Below are positions 25,428 to 32,156 of a DNA stretch of 64,000 nt, piece by piece. The notes beneath the pieces are model-generated. The model was not told where the DNA came from, made no database searches, and worked only from the letters and a program-made list of their open reading frames with translations. Positions within the stretch are counted from its first letter, which is position 1. Every line of letters begins with the position of its first letter. This DNA comes from Bradyrhizobium vignae (GTDB taxonomy: Bacteria; Pseudomonadota; Alphaproteobacteria; Rhizobiales; Xanthobacteraceae): the NCBI RefSeq assembly GCF_004114425.1, contig NZ_RDQF01000016.1, positions 97,496 through 161,495 on the forward strand. Reading direction: 5' to 3'. The translations under genes and the position numbers were made by a program.

Positions 25428-27299
25428 ATGGAATTACCCCTGCTGCATCTCGCCCTGGTGGGCACGCCAAACAGCGGCAAGACCTCGCTGTTCAACGCCC
25501 TGACCGGCAGCCGGCAGAAGGTCGCGAATTATCCCGGCGTCACCGTCGAGCGCAAGGAAGGCTTCTTCGTCACCCCCTTGGGACGCCAGGTCTCGGTGGT
25601 CGACCTGCCCGGCACCTACTCGCTGCGCGGCCGCAGCCCGGACGAGGAGATCACCCGCGACTTCGTGCTCGGCAAGGCCACCGGCGAGACGGTGCCCGAT
25701 CTCGTGCTGTGCGTCGCCGATTCCACCAATCTGCGCCTGACCATCCGCCTGCTGCTCGAGCTCAAGCGCACCGGACGGCCGATGATCCTCGTGCTCAACA
25801 TGTTCGACATCGCGAGCCGCCGCGGCATCACTGTCGACGTCGAGCGGCTCGCCAAGGAGCTCGGCGTGCCCGTGGTCACCTCGATCGCGGTGCGCAGGGG
25901 CGGCACGGCCGACCTGCTCGCGCTGACCGACGAGATCTCGGCCAAGCTTGCCGCCGAGCCACAGGAGAACAGCTGGCGCGCGCTCAGCGTCAGCGAATTG
26001 CGCGCCACCCAGCGCGAGGCCGACCGCATCATCGCCGACTGCGTCAGCCTGCCTGCTAGCCCCGACACCTGGACCGCGCGGATCGACGCCGTGGTGCTGC
26101 ATCCGGTCGCCGGCCTCATCGTGCTCGCGCTGATCCTGTTCGTGATGTTCCAGGCGGTGTTCGCCTGGGCGAAGCCGCTGATGGAGCTGCTGCAGTCCGG
26201 CTTCGATGTACTCGGCGAGTTCGTCCACGCCACCCTCCCCGACGGTCTGTTGCAGAGCTTCCTTCAGAACGGCGTGATAGCGGGCGTCGGCAGCGTCATC
26301 GTGTTCCTGCCGCAGATCATCATTATCTTCCTGTTCATCCTGCTCCTGGAAGATTTCGGCTACATGGCGCGCGCCGCGTTCCTGATGGACCGCATCATGG
26401 GCGGCGCCGGCCTGCACGGCCGCGCCTTCATTCCGCTCTTGTCGAGCTTTGCCTGCGCCATTCCCGGCATCATGGCGACGCGCGTGATCGACAACAAGCG
26501 CGACCGGCTGACCACGATCCTGATCGCGCCGCTGATGACCTGCTCGGCGCGCATTCCGGTCTACACGCTGATCATCTCCGCCTTCATTCCGGCCAGGGAC
26601 GTCTGGGGCTTCATCAATCTCCAGGGCCTCGTGATGTTCGGCCTTTATGCGGCCGGCATCACCAGCGCGCTCGTCGTCTCGTTCCTGATCAAGTTTTTCA
26701 TGCTGCGCGACTTTGCGCCGGCACCGTTCATGCTGGAGCTGCCGGACTACAAAATGCCGCGGCTGAAATCGATCGCGATCGGCATCTACACCCGCGCCAA
26801 GATGTTCCTGGTGCGCGCCGGCACCACGATCTTCTCGATGATGGTGCTGATCTGGTTCCTGGCCTCGTTCCCGCAGCCGCCGGCAGGCAGCACCGAGCCC
26901 GCCATCGATTTCAGCCTGGCGGCGATGATCGGCATGGCGCTTGCGCCGCTGCTCGCGCCGGTCGGCTTCAACTGGCAGATCGCGGTTGCGCTGATCCCCG
27001 GCATGGCGGCCCGCGAGGTCGCGGTCGCAGCCCTCGGCACCGTCTATGCGATCGAAGGCGGCAAGGAGGCGGCCGAGCAGATCGGCCAGGTGCTGGCGAC
27101 CAAATGGTCGCTCGCAACCGCCCTGTCGATGCTGGCCTGGTACATCTTCGCCCCGCAATGCGCCTCCACGCTCGCCGTGATCCGGCGCGAAACCGGAAGC
27201 TGGGGATGGATGGGCGTGACCTTCACCTACATGCTGGTGCTGGCCTATGCCGCGAGCCTCGTGACGTACAACGTCGCCGTCGCGCTTGCGGCGGGCTAG
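25428..27299 (+). CDS. feoB: FeoB ferrous iron transporter
   Basis: 623 residues. The cytosolic GTPase domain comes first: G1 GTPNSGKTS at residues 12-20, G3 DLPGTYSL, and G4 NMFD, the FeoB form. The membrane part shows the Gate motifs around LEDFGYMARAAFLMDRIMGGAGLHGRAFIPLLSSFACAIPGI (first Cys region) and MTCSARIPVYTLII. At 623 residues it is shorter than the E. coli protein, as for many alphaproteobacteria. It takes up Fe2+ across the inner membrane, most useful at low oxygen, which fits the FixK-type boxes nearby. Confidence 0.95.
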   Translation: MELPLLHLALVGTPNSGKTSLFNALTGSRQKVANYPGVTVERKEGFFVTPLGRQVSVVDLPGTYSLRGRSPDEEITRDFVLGKATGETVPDLVLCVADSTNLRLTIRLLLELKRTGRPMILVLNMFDIASRRGITVDVERLAKELGVPVVTSIAVRRGGTADLLALTDEISAKLAAEPQENSWRALSVSELRATQREADRIIADCVSLPASPDTWTARIDAVVLHPVAGLIVLALILFVMFQAVFAWAKPLMELLQSGFDVLGEFVHATLPDGLLQSFLQNGVIAGVGSVIVFLPQIIIIFLFILLLEDFGYMARAAFLMDRIMGGAGLHGRAFIPLLSSFACAIPGIMATRVIDNKRDRLTTILIAPLMTCSARIPVYTLIISAFIPARDVWGFINLQGLVMFGLYAAGITSALVVSFLIKFFMLRDFAPAPFMLELPDYKMPRLKSIAIGIYTRAKMFLVRAGTTIFSMMVLIWFLASFPQPPAGSTEPAIDFSLAAMIGMALAPLLAPVGFNWQIAVALIPGMAAREVAVAALGTVYAIEGGKEAAEQIGQVLATKWSLATALSMLAWYIFAPQCASTLAVIRRETGSWGWMGVTFTYMLVLAYAASLVTYNVAVALAAG

Positions 27300-27490
27300 C
27301 CCCTCCCAAAACAAAAACGGCGAAAACAACCCCATGCACAGTAGACGGGGATTGTGAAATCAAGGGCTTACGCCTGTGCAAGGAACCATCCGGCCGTCGC
27401 CCGGATGGCGCGCCGCAAAACCCGGCATTTCCTCGCATAACGCATCGCTGGACCCCCTCCGCGCTCACATGCCTTGATCCCGACGTACCT

Positions 27491-27530
27491 GTTGCTCCGT
27501 CGGGCGAAACACGGGCACCATGGCATGGTC
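27491..27530. repeat. Dispersed repeat, copy 1 of 3
   Basis: GTTGCTCCGTCGGGCGAAAC, continuing ACGGGCACCATGGCATGGTC. Related copies at 28569-28608 and 29795-29834 share CCGTCGGG.AAAA..GGCA.GATG.CAT. All three lie in the patch of small genes after feoB. Confidence 0.65.
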
Positions 27531-27570
27531 GAACAATGACCCACGCGGTGCTGGAGATTTCTTCGCGCGC

Positions 27571-27584
27571 TTGATTTGAATCAA
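27571..27584. promoter_or_regulatory. Perfect FixK/FNR-type box
   Basis: TTGATTTGAATCAA, a fully symmetric TTGAT-N4-ATCAA. It lies 81 bases upstream of the ATG at 27665 (frameshifted gene). Confidence 0.6.
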
Positions 27585-27664
27585 GCCGGCTCTCGCAGCA
27601 AATCCAAGGATGACGCAAGGTCGTCGCAAGCTGGGCCCATTGTGGGGGGCACGGAGCGACCGAG

Positions 27665-28140
27665 ATGCCGTTGCTGGCGTACTTCTGGAAGATCGGCGCA
27701 GCATTGCTCGCGCTCCTCTTCGGGGCGGAATTTTGTGTGCCCAAGGCGCCGTCACCGAGAGGACGGCCGTGGAGCGGCCGGCCATACGCATTCACTCGGA
27801 CCGAAAATGGCCCGAGCGCGTGATCCTCGACACGACCTTGCCGGCGGTCGCTGCGGAGACATCCGCGCCTTCGATCACTGAGCCTGCACCCCGCGCCCCT
27901 GCGGAGCTGCCGGTCGTTCGAGCGGAGACAACCGCGGTTGCCAATGCACTTGCGATGGTGCGCGCGGACTCGCCGCCGCGCGAAGCCATCCAGCACAAGC
28001 GGCCGACTTGTCGCTGCGGTGCGGGCGCGACCGCCACGCTTGATGCAGATCAAATCGAACGGCTCGTCGAATTTGGGGTGAGGACGGCAATCGACGTCGC
28101 GGGGCGATACTCGCGATCCCGTCGGAACTGCGACCTTTGA
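27665..28140 (+). pseudogene. Frameshifted gene for a small membrane-anchored Pro/Ala-rich protein
   Basis: The ATG at 27665 opens with MPLLAYFWKIGAALLALLFGAEF, a membrane anchor or signal typical of a Bradyrhizobium family of small proteins, but this frame stops at 27823. A different plus-strand frame then continues with RPAIRIHSDRKWPERVILDT and ALAMVRADSPPREA, which look like the missing body, to 28140. A small indel around 27730-27760 would join them. Either a recent frameshift or a sequencing error explains this. A perfect FixK-type box lies upstream. Confidence 0.5.
28040..28053. promoter_or_regulatory. FixK/FNR-type box
   Basis: TTGATGCAGATCAA, a perfect TTGAT-N4-ATCAA, 155 bases upstream of the ATG at 28208. 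Confidence 0.5.
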
Positions 28141-28150
28141 TTTTAGTCAA
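28137..28150. promoter_or_regulatory. FixK/FNR-type box
   Basis: TTGATTTTAGTCAA fits TTGA-N6-TCAA and lies 58 bases upstream of the small exported protein gene at 28208, a good distance for activation. Confidence 0.5.
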
Positions 28151-28207
28151 TGGCGGAGGTCATCGGCCTGTCAGGCTAGCTCGTCGTCCTGCAAAGGGAG
28201 AGAGTAC

Positions 28208-28489
28208 ATGGCTGGACATGCCAAGCTGATCGGATTGTTCGTCACCGCCGCGCTGTTCACGGCAGCGCCCCTGTCGCTCCGCTACTCGCCGGCGGATGCA
28301 CTCGCCGTATCCGTCGATACCGCCGAAGCCCGCGTCGGGCGTCCCCTGACGCCGATGAGCGTTGCAGGCGTCAACCGCAGGGTCCATCGGCGGGCGTATT
28401 ACGGCGCGGCAGCGGCGGGAGCTGCGGCCTATGGGGCCTATGGCTATCGCCGGGCTTGCGGATATTACCCCTATCCGCCCTGCTATTGA
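28208..28489 (+). CDS. Small exported Ala/Tyr-rich protein
   Basis: 93 residues with a signal peptide (MAGHAKLIGLFVTAALFTAAPLSL) and a C-terminal part rich in Ala, Tyr, Gly and Arg (RRAYYGAAAAGAAAYGAYGYRR, ending PYPPCY). GGGAGAGAG precedes the ATG. Such proteins are abundant in Bradyrhizobium and have no known function. FixK-type boxes 58 and 155 bases upstream suggest induction at low oxygen. Confidence 0.75.
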   Translation: MAGHAKLIGLFVTAALFTAAPLSLRYSPADALAVSVDTAEARVGRPLTPMSVAGVNRRVHRRAYYGAAAAGAAAYGAYGYRRACGYYPYPPCY

Positions 28490-28568
28490 GACGCGCGCGA
28501 GCGCATCAACAATCGATCCAATCAACCGGAGGCAACTTGAGCCGCCTCCGGTCTCGATACTTGGGCCG

Positions 28569-28608
28569 GTTGACCCGTCGGGAAAAATACTGGCAGGATG
28601 GCATCGTC
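28569..28608. repeat. Dispersed repeat, copy 2 of 3
   Basis: GTTGACCCGTCGGGAAAAAT, then ACTGGCAGGATGGCATCGTC. It lies 89 bases before the acetyltransferase pseudogene start, as copy 3 lies 96 bases before the intact acetyltransferase. Confidence 0.65.
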
Positions 28609-28657
28609 GGCCTTCAAGCAGTCGGGATCGCAGCCAACCCAATCGCCATCAGAATTC

Positions 28658-29153
28658 ATGGATCGCTTCAGCACGGAATGGCTGATCGCCGAGCGACTCC
28701 ACGCAGATCATCTCCCGGACCTCGTCGTACTGCATCTCGATGCCGAGGTGTCGCGTTATCTCGGCGGAGTGCGCTCGGCGGTGGCGGCGAAGACCTCTCG
28801 ACGTCAACATGGCCCATTGGGACCAGCACGGCTTTGGCCTGTGGGCGCTCCGAACGAAAGACGGCGCGTTCGCCGGGCGATCGGGCATCAGGGACATCCT
28901 CGTGGATGACGTGGACGAGATCGAGATCGCCCATACGTTCAAGCGCGAATTCTGGGTGGCCGGACTTGCAAGCGAGATCGCGTCCGCGCTGACCGACATC
29001 GGGCTGGCGCAACTCGAGCTGCCATCCCTCATCGGCCTCGTCTTCGTCGGCCATGTCGCATCCCGCCGCGTGTTGGAGAAGGCGAACTATGTTCTCGAGA
29101 AGAGCACGATTCATCACAGCGAGGACGTCGTGATCTATCGCATCAAACGGTGA
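28658..29153 (+). pseudogene. Frameshifted GNAT acetyltransferase (paralogue of 29891-30388)
   Basis: Two frames together encode a protein closely similar to the intact copy downstream. The first runs from ATG 28658 through EVSRYLGGVRSAVAAKT; the second resumes with NMAHWDQHGFGLWALRTKDGAFAGRSG and ends at 29153. Base-by-base comparison with the intact paralogue shows a 2-base loss at about 28796 (ACCT-CTCG against GCCTATCTCG). The product is thus truncated unless this is a sequencing error. Family: RimJ/RimL-like N-acetyltransferase. Confidence 0.8.
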
Positions 29154-29433
29154 GAACGCAGCAACCTTAGCATCGTAGGATGGCGACACAGTCGAAGGCC
29201 GAACCGCTCTCACACATTCTGCCCCATATGCGACAGCCCGTTCAATGTCTCGTGTCATTGGGGACCAATTGGAACAGCGGGACTCGCCTAGCGCAGTTCC
29301 ATCGGGCTGCTTCGATGAAGTTCTTGAACGCAACCCACCTGAACAGCCATTCAAGAAAGTTTCCTGCCCGTTCCTGCAACAGACGATGGTGGCGATCGTT
29401 GACTCGCGACGGACGCAAACCAAGGAGGAACAG
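29154..29433. other. Gene-free stretch between the acetyltransferase pseudogene and a small exported protein
   Basis: No supported gene, palindrome or clear promoter. The last 20 bases contain the AAGGAGGAACAG ribosome binding site of the next gene. Confidence 0.4.
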
Positions 29434-29667
29434 ATGAAGAAGCTGACTTACGCTCTCGCAGCGCTAGCGACGCTTGCAATCGGTACCCCCACCATCGCCA
29501 ACGCGGGCGGCTTCGGCGTCTATGTCGGCGGCGACAGGGACTATTATGACGGCCCCCGCGCGCGCGTATACGAGCATGACCGCGGCTGGCATCGTGGCTG
29601 GTACTATCACGACCGCGACTACGACCGCGGCGTCGTGATCCGTCGTTATCATCATTGGGACGATTAG
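29434..29667 (+). CDS. Small exported Tyr/His/Asp/Arg-rich protein
   Basis: 77 residues. A signal peptide (MKKLTYALAALATLAIGT..ANA, ~1-24) is followed by a polar mature part rich in Tyr, Asp, Arg, His and Trp, ending RRYHHWDD. An ideal AAGGAGGAACAG ribosome binding site precedes the ATG and a strong terminator follows at 29692. No known function; the aromatic and His content might bind metal. Confidence 0.85.
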   Translation: MKKLTYALAALATLAIGTPTIANAGGFGVYVGGDRDYYDGPRARVYEHDRGWHRGWYYHDRDYDRGVVIRRYHHWDD

Positions 29668-29691
29668 TGCGAGCCACACGATCGAACAAGG

Positions 29692-29716
29692 GGCCCCGCT
29701 TCGGCGGGGCCTTTTT
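29692..29716 (+). terminator. Intrinsic terminator
   Basis: Perfect 8-base stem GGCCCCGC / GCGGGGCC with a TTCG tetraloop, followed by five T. It lies 25 bases after the small exported protein gene. Confidence 0.92.
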
Positions 29717-29794
29717 GTGTTTTCCTCTTTGTGTTTTGCGTCGGACGCAACGGCTTGGTTGGTCGGCCCGCTACCCCATCTACGGACTACGCCC

Positions 29795-29834
29795 GTTGAC
29801 CCGTCGGGCAAAACAGGGGCATGATGCCATGATC
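29795..29834. repeat. Dispersed repeat, copy 3 of 3
   Basis: GTTGACCCGTCGGGCAAAAC, then AGGGGCATGATGCCATGATC. It contains the small palindrome GGCATCATGCC-like core and lies 96 bases before the intact acetyltransferase. Confidence 0.65.
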
Positions 29835-29890
29835 AGCCCGCAGCGATAGCGGCATGAACGACCCGCCAACGGAAGCGGCGATCTGTCTCC

Positions 29891-30388
29891 ATGAACCATT
29901 TCAGGACCGACCGACTCACCGCCGAGAGGCTGAACGAAAGTCACCTTGCCGATCTCGTCGCGCTCCATCTGGATCCCGAGGTGTCACGCTATCTCGGCGG
30001 GGTGCGTTCGGCGGAGACAACGAAGGCCTATCTCGCCACCAACATGGCCCATTGGGACCAGCACGGCTTCGGGCTCTGGACACTGCAAACGAAAGATGGA
30101 GCCTTCGCCGGACGAGCGGGCCTCCGGCACATCCTCGTGGACGACATCGACGAGATCGAGATTCTCTACGCGTTAAAGCGCGAGTTCTGGGGCCGGGGAT
30201 TTGCCAGCGAAACGGCGACCGCGCTGACGGACATCGGGCTGTCCCACCTGAAGCTGCCGTCCCTCATCGGCATCGTCAATGTCGCCAACGCTGCATCCCG
30301 CCGCGTGCTGGAAAGATCAAACTATCTCCTCGAGCGGAGCACGAACCGCAAAGGCGAGGACGTCGTGATCTATCGAAAGCGGCGATGA
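29891..30388 (+). CDS. GNAT acetyltransferase (RimJ/RimL-like)
   Basis: 165 residues, starting FRTDRLTAERLNESHLADLVALH, the typical opening of RimJ/RimL-type enzymes, with the acetyl-CoA loop REFWGRGFASETATALTDIG and the late VANAASRRVLERSNY motif. Substrate unknown. A diverged, frameshifted paralogue lies 0.7 kb upstream in the same orientation, each preceded by a copy of the same repeat, so the pair arose by tandem duplication. Confidence 0.88.
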   Translation: MNHFRTDRLTAERLNESHLADLVALHLDPEVSRYLGGVRSAETTKAYLATNMAHWDQHGFGLWTLQTKDGAFAGRAGLRHILVDDIDEIEILYALKREFWGRGFASETATALTDIGLSHLKLPSLIGIVNVANAASRRVLERSNYLLERSTNRKGEDVVIYRKRR

Positions 30389-30403
30389 GCGAGACAACCG
30401 TCG

Positions 30404-30480
30404 GTCATTGCGAGCGCGGCGAAGCAATCCAGACTGTCCCAGGCAAGGATTCTGGATTGCTTCGTTTCACTCGCAATGAC
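30404..30480. repeat. Long inverted repeat between convergent genes
   Basis: Ends GTCATTGCGAG (30404-30414) and CTCGCAATGAC (30470-30480) are perfect complements, and inner arms GAAGCAATCCAGA and TCTGGATTGCTTC also pair. This is a common dispersed element in Bradyrhizobium. Sitting between convergent genes, it may end both transcripts. Confidence 0.85.
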
Positions 30481-30509
30481 GGTCTTGGTGCGGTCGCGAG
30501 GGACGCGCC

Positions 30510-30752
30510 CTACCTGAAATACCCCAGCACCAGATCGACGTCCGAGCTGCGCGCTGCCGTGCCGTTCAGCTCGGCGTCGATGACGCGCCGGCAGGCGTCC
30601 ACCGCGGCGTGGTCGCCGAGGTCGTTGGCGGCTTCCAGCACGAGCCAGGCGGCATCCACCGAGGCCTTGTCCGGAGCTGCGCCGCCGAGATCGGCGGTGA
30701 CGGCATTGCCGAGATTCTTCTTGCGAACGGCGGTGCCGAATTGAGGCAACAT
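30510..30752 (-). CDS. Small conserved hypothetical protein
   Basis: 80 residues from the ATG at 30752 with GGGAG upstream: MLPQFGTAVRKKNLGNAV, then a helical body (ASVDAAWLVLEAANDLGDHAAVDACRRVIDAEL) and VDLVLGYFR. It is soluble and has no motif I recognise. It follows the DUF2336 gene by 40 bases on the same strand and is probably co-transcribed. Confidence 0.7.
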   Translation of the reverse strand: MLPQFGTAVRKKNLGNAVTADLGGAAPDKASVDAAWLVLEAANDLGDHAAVDACRRVIDAELNGTAARSSDVDLVLGYFR

Positions 30753-30792
30753 TGCAGATACTCCCCTCTCGATTCCCGCTGAATGAACCCGC

Positions 30793-31917
30793 TCAGTGTA
30801 TTTGCAGCTCGGGCTGACGGCCCGTCGCGGTTTCGGCACCCGCGCCGGTCTTGCGCGACTGGTAGAACTTCAGGATGCTGCGCGAGGTCTCGATCTTGAG
30901 CCGGCCGAACTCGCGCTCGTTGTCCTGGAGGTCGCGCGCCGTGATCAGGTGATCCTTGGCGCCCAGGAACAGGAGCGACATCGTCGTGTCCCAGGAGAAG
31001 TCGAGCGCCTTGCACAAGACCAGGATCATCTCGCGGTTGCGGTCCATCAGCGCGCGCTCGATCACGTCCACAGGCAGTGACGAGAGCAGCGACAGGCCGA
31101 TCTGCACCTCGTCGAAACGGTGCTGACGCGCATAGTTCGAGATGGAGTCCTGATTGAGGTTGCCCTGCCGGTACTGGGTCGTGACCACGCGCTTGGCGAC
31201 GAAATAGCTGCGCGAGGACGGGCCGAACTTGGACTGGAGATCGCCGGTGACCCCGGTCACCGAGCTCTGGATCTGCGCCATCATCTCGGGCCGCTCGGTC
31301 TCGAGGCGGCGGCGGACGTCTTCCGACGCCTTCGCGATCAGCTGCTGGAAGATGTGGCGCGGCACGTCCTTGCGCAGGCCGAGCTGTTCGGCAAGGATCG
31401 AATCGCCCTCGGCGCGGCGGACCATGTGCAGCAGGCCAGATCCGGAGAAACGCGCCCCCTCGTTCTTGGCAACCGACGTCACGACCTCCTGGTTGCCGCG
31501 CTTGACCAGCACGTCGGTCACGGCCTCGCCGAGCGACTGGCGCTGGGAAATCGCGAGCAGATGCGCCTGGCCCTTGGTCATGGCGCTCTCGACCAGCATC
31601 TTCTCGTCGATACGCGTGGAGTCGCGCAGCACGGGGCCTGCGACCTCGATCTCGTCGTCGAGGGCGAGCTTTTCGATGACGTTGAGCGGGGCGTGATCGC
31701 ACGCCGACATGACTTCGGAGAGCTGCGCGCGCGCAGCAACCTCGATCTCGTCGGCGAGCCGGCCGATGACCTCGCCGAACATGCTGATCTCATCGTCGCT
31801 GTAGCGGCCGGTGATCAGAATATCGGTCGCATGCCACAACGCCTTCGCCCTGCTTTCGTCGGTGCCGCGCGCGATCGCGTCGTCCAGATCCTGTAGAAGC
31901 GATTTCGCCCCGTTCAT
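30793..31917 (-). CDS. DUF2336 domain protein
   Basis: About 374 residues, almost wholly alpha-helical, with the DUF2336 pattern: YSDDEISMFGEVIGRLADEIEVAARAQLSEVMS near the start, then VIEKLALDDEIEVAGPVLRDSTRIDEKMLVE, and later NREMILVLCKALDFSWDTTMSLLFLG. Repeated helical pairs suggest a HEAT-like scaffold. Common in alphaproteobacteria, function unknown. The ATG at 31917 with GGGGTGAT upstream is preferred; a GTG three codons earlier is the alternative. Confidence 0.85.
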   Translation of the reverse strand: MNGAKSLLQDLDDAIARGTDESRAKALWHATDILITGRYSDDEISMFGEVIGRLADEIEVAARAQLSEVMSACDHAPLNVIEKLALDDEIEVAGPVLRDSTRIDEKMLVESAMTKGQAHLLAISQRQSLGEAVTDVLVKRGNQEVVTSVAKNEGARFSGSGLLHMVRRAEGDSILAEQLGLRKDVPRHIFQQLIAKASEDVRRRLETERPEMMAQIQSSVTGVTGDLQSKFGPSSRSYFVAKRVVTTQYRQGNLNQDSISNYARQHRFDEVQIGLSLLSSLPVDVIERALMDRNREMILVLCKALDFSWDTTMSLLFLGAKDHLITARDLQDNEREFGRLKIETSRSILKFYQSRKTGAGAETATGRQPELQIH

Positions 31918-32031
31918 CTCGATCACCCCAGTTCTTGGTAGCCCTTTGGCACGCCGTCCCGCCGCTCGCGGCGAGACGCCAAATTCCTCTGGGAACCGAC
32001 GCTAGAGATGAAACGCGAGAATTCAGTAAAA

Positions 32032-32052
32032 TCGGCAAATCAGTTTTGCCGA
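32032..32052. promoter_or_regulatory. Palindrome upstream of the DUF2336 gene
   Basis: TCGGCAAA and TTTGCCGA with a 5-base spacer, about 115 bases upstream of the DUF2336 start. Possible operator; the 31918-32156 gap otherwise contains only the hairpin at 32103. Confidence 0.35.
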
Positions 32053-32102
32053 CGAAAATTCCTTCAAATGCGAGGGAATGGGTTAACCGGCGGGCAAGGT
32101 GC

Positions 32103-32129
32103 TTCACCTCTCCCGTAGCGAGAGGTGAA
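32103..32129. repeat. Hairpin after the AsmA-like gene
   Basis: TTCACCTCTC and GAGAGGTGAA with a 7-base loop; related to the perfect hairpin at 50878-50906. It lies 28 bases after the stop codon at 32157, so it may act as terminator. Confidence 0.6.
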
Positions 32130-32156
32130 TCGAGCCCAGCCGCCAACGCTGTCGCC

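Noticed and set aside
27223..28053. Long minus-strand frame after feoB
   Set aside because: Arg/Cys-rich, antisense to feoB's end and to the frameshifted small gene, no start signal and no family resemblance.
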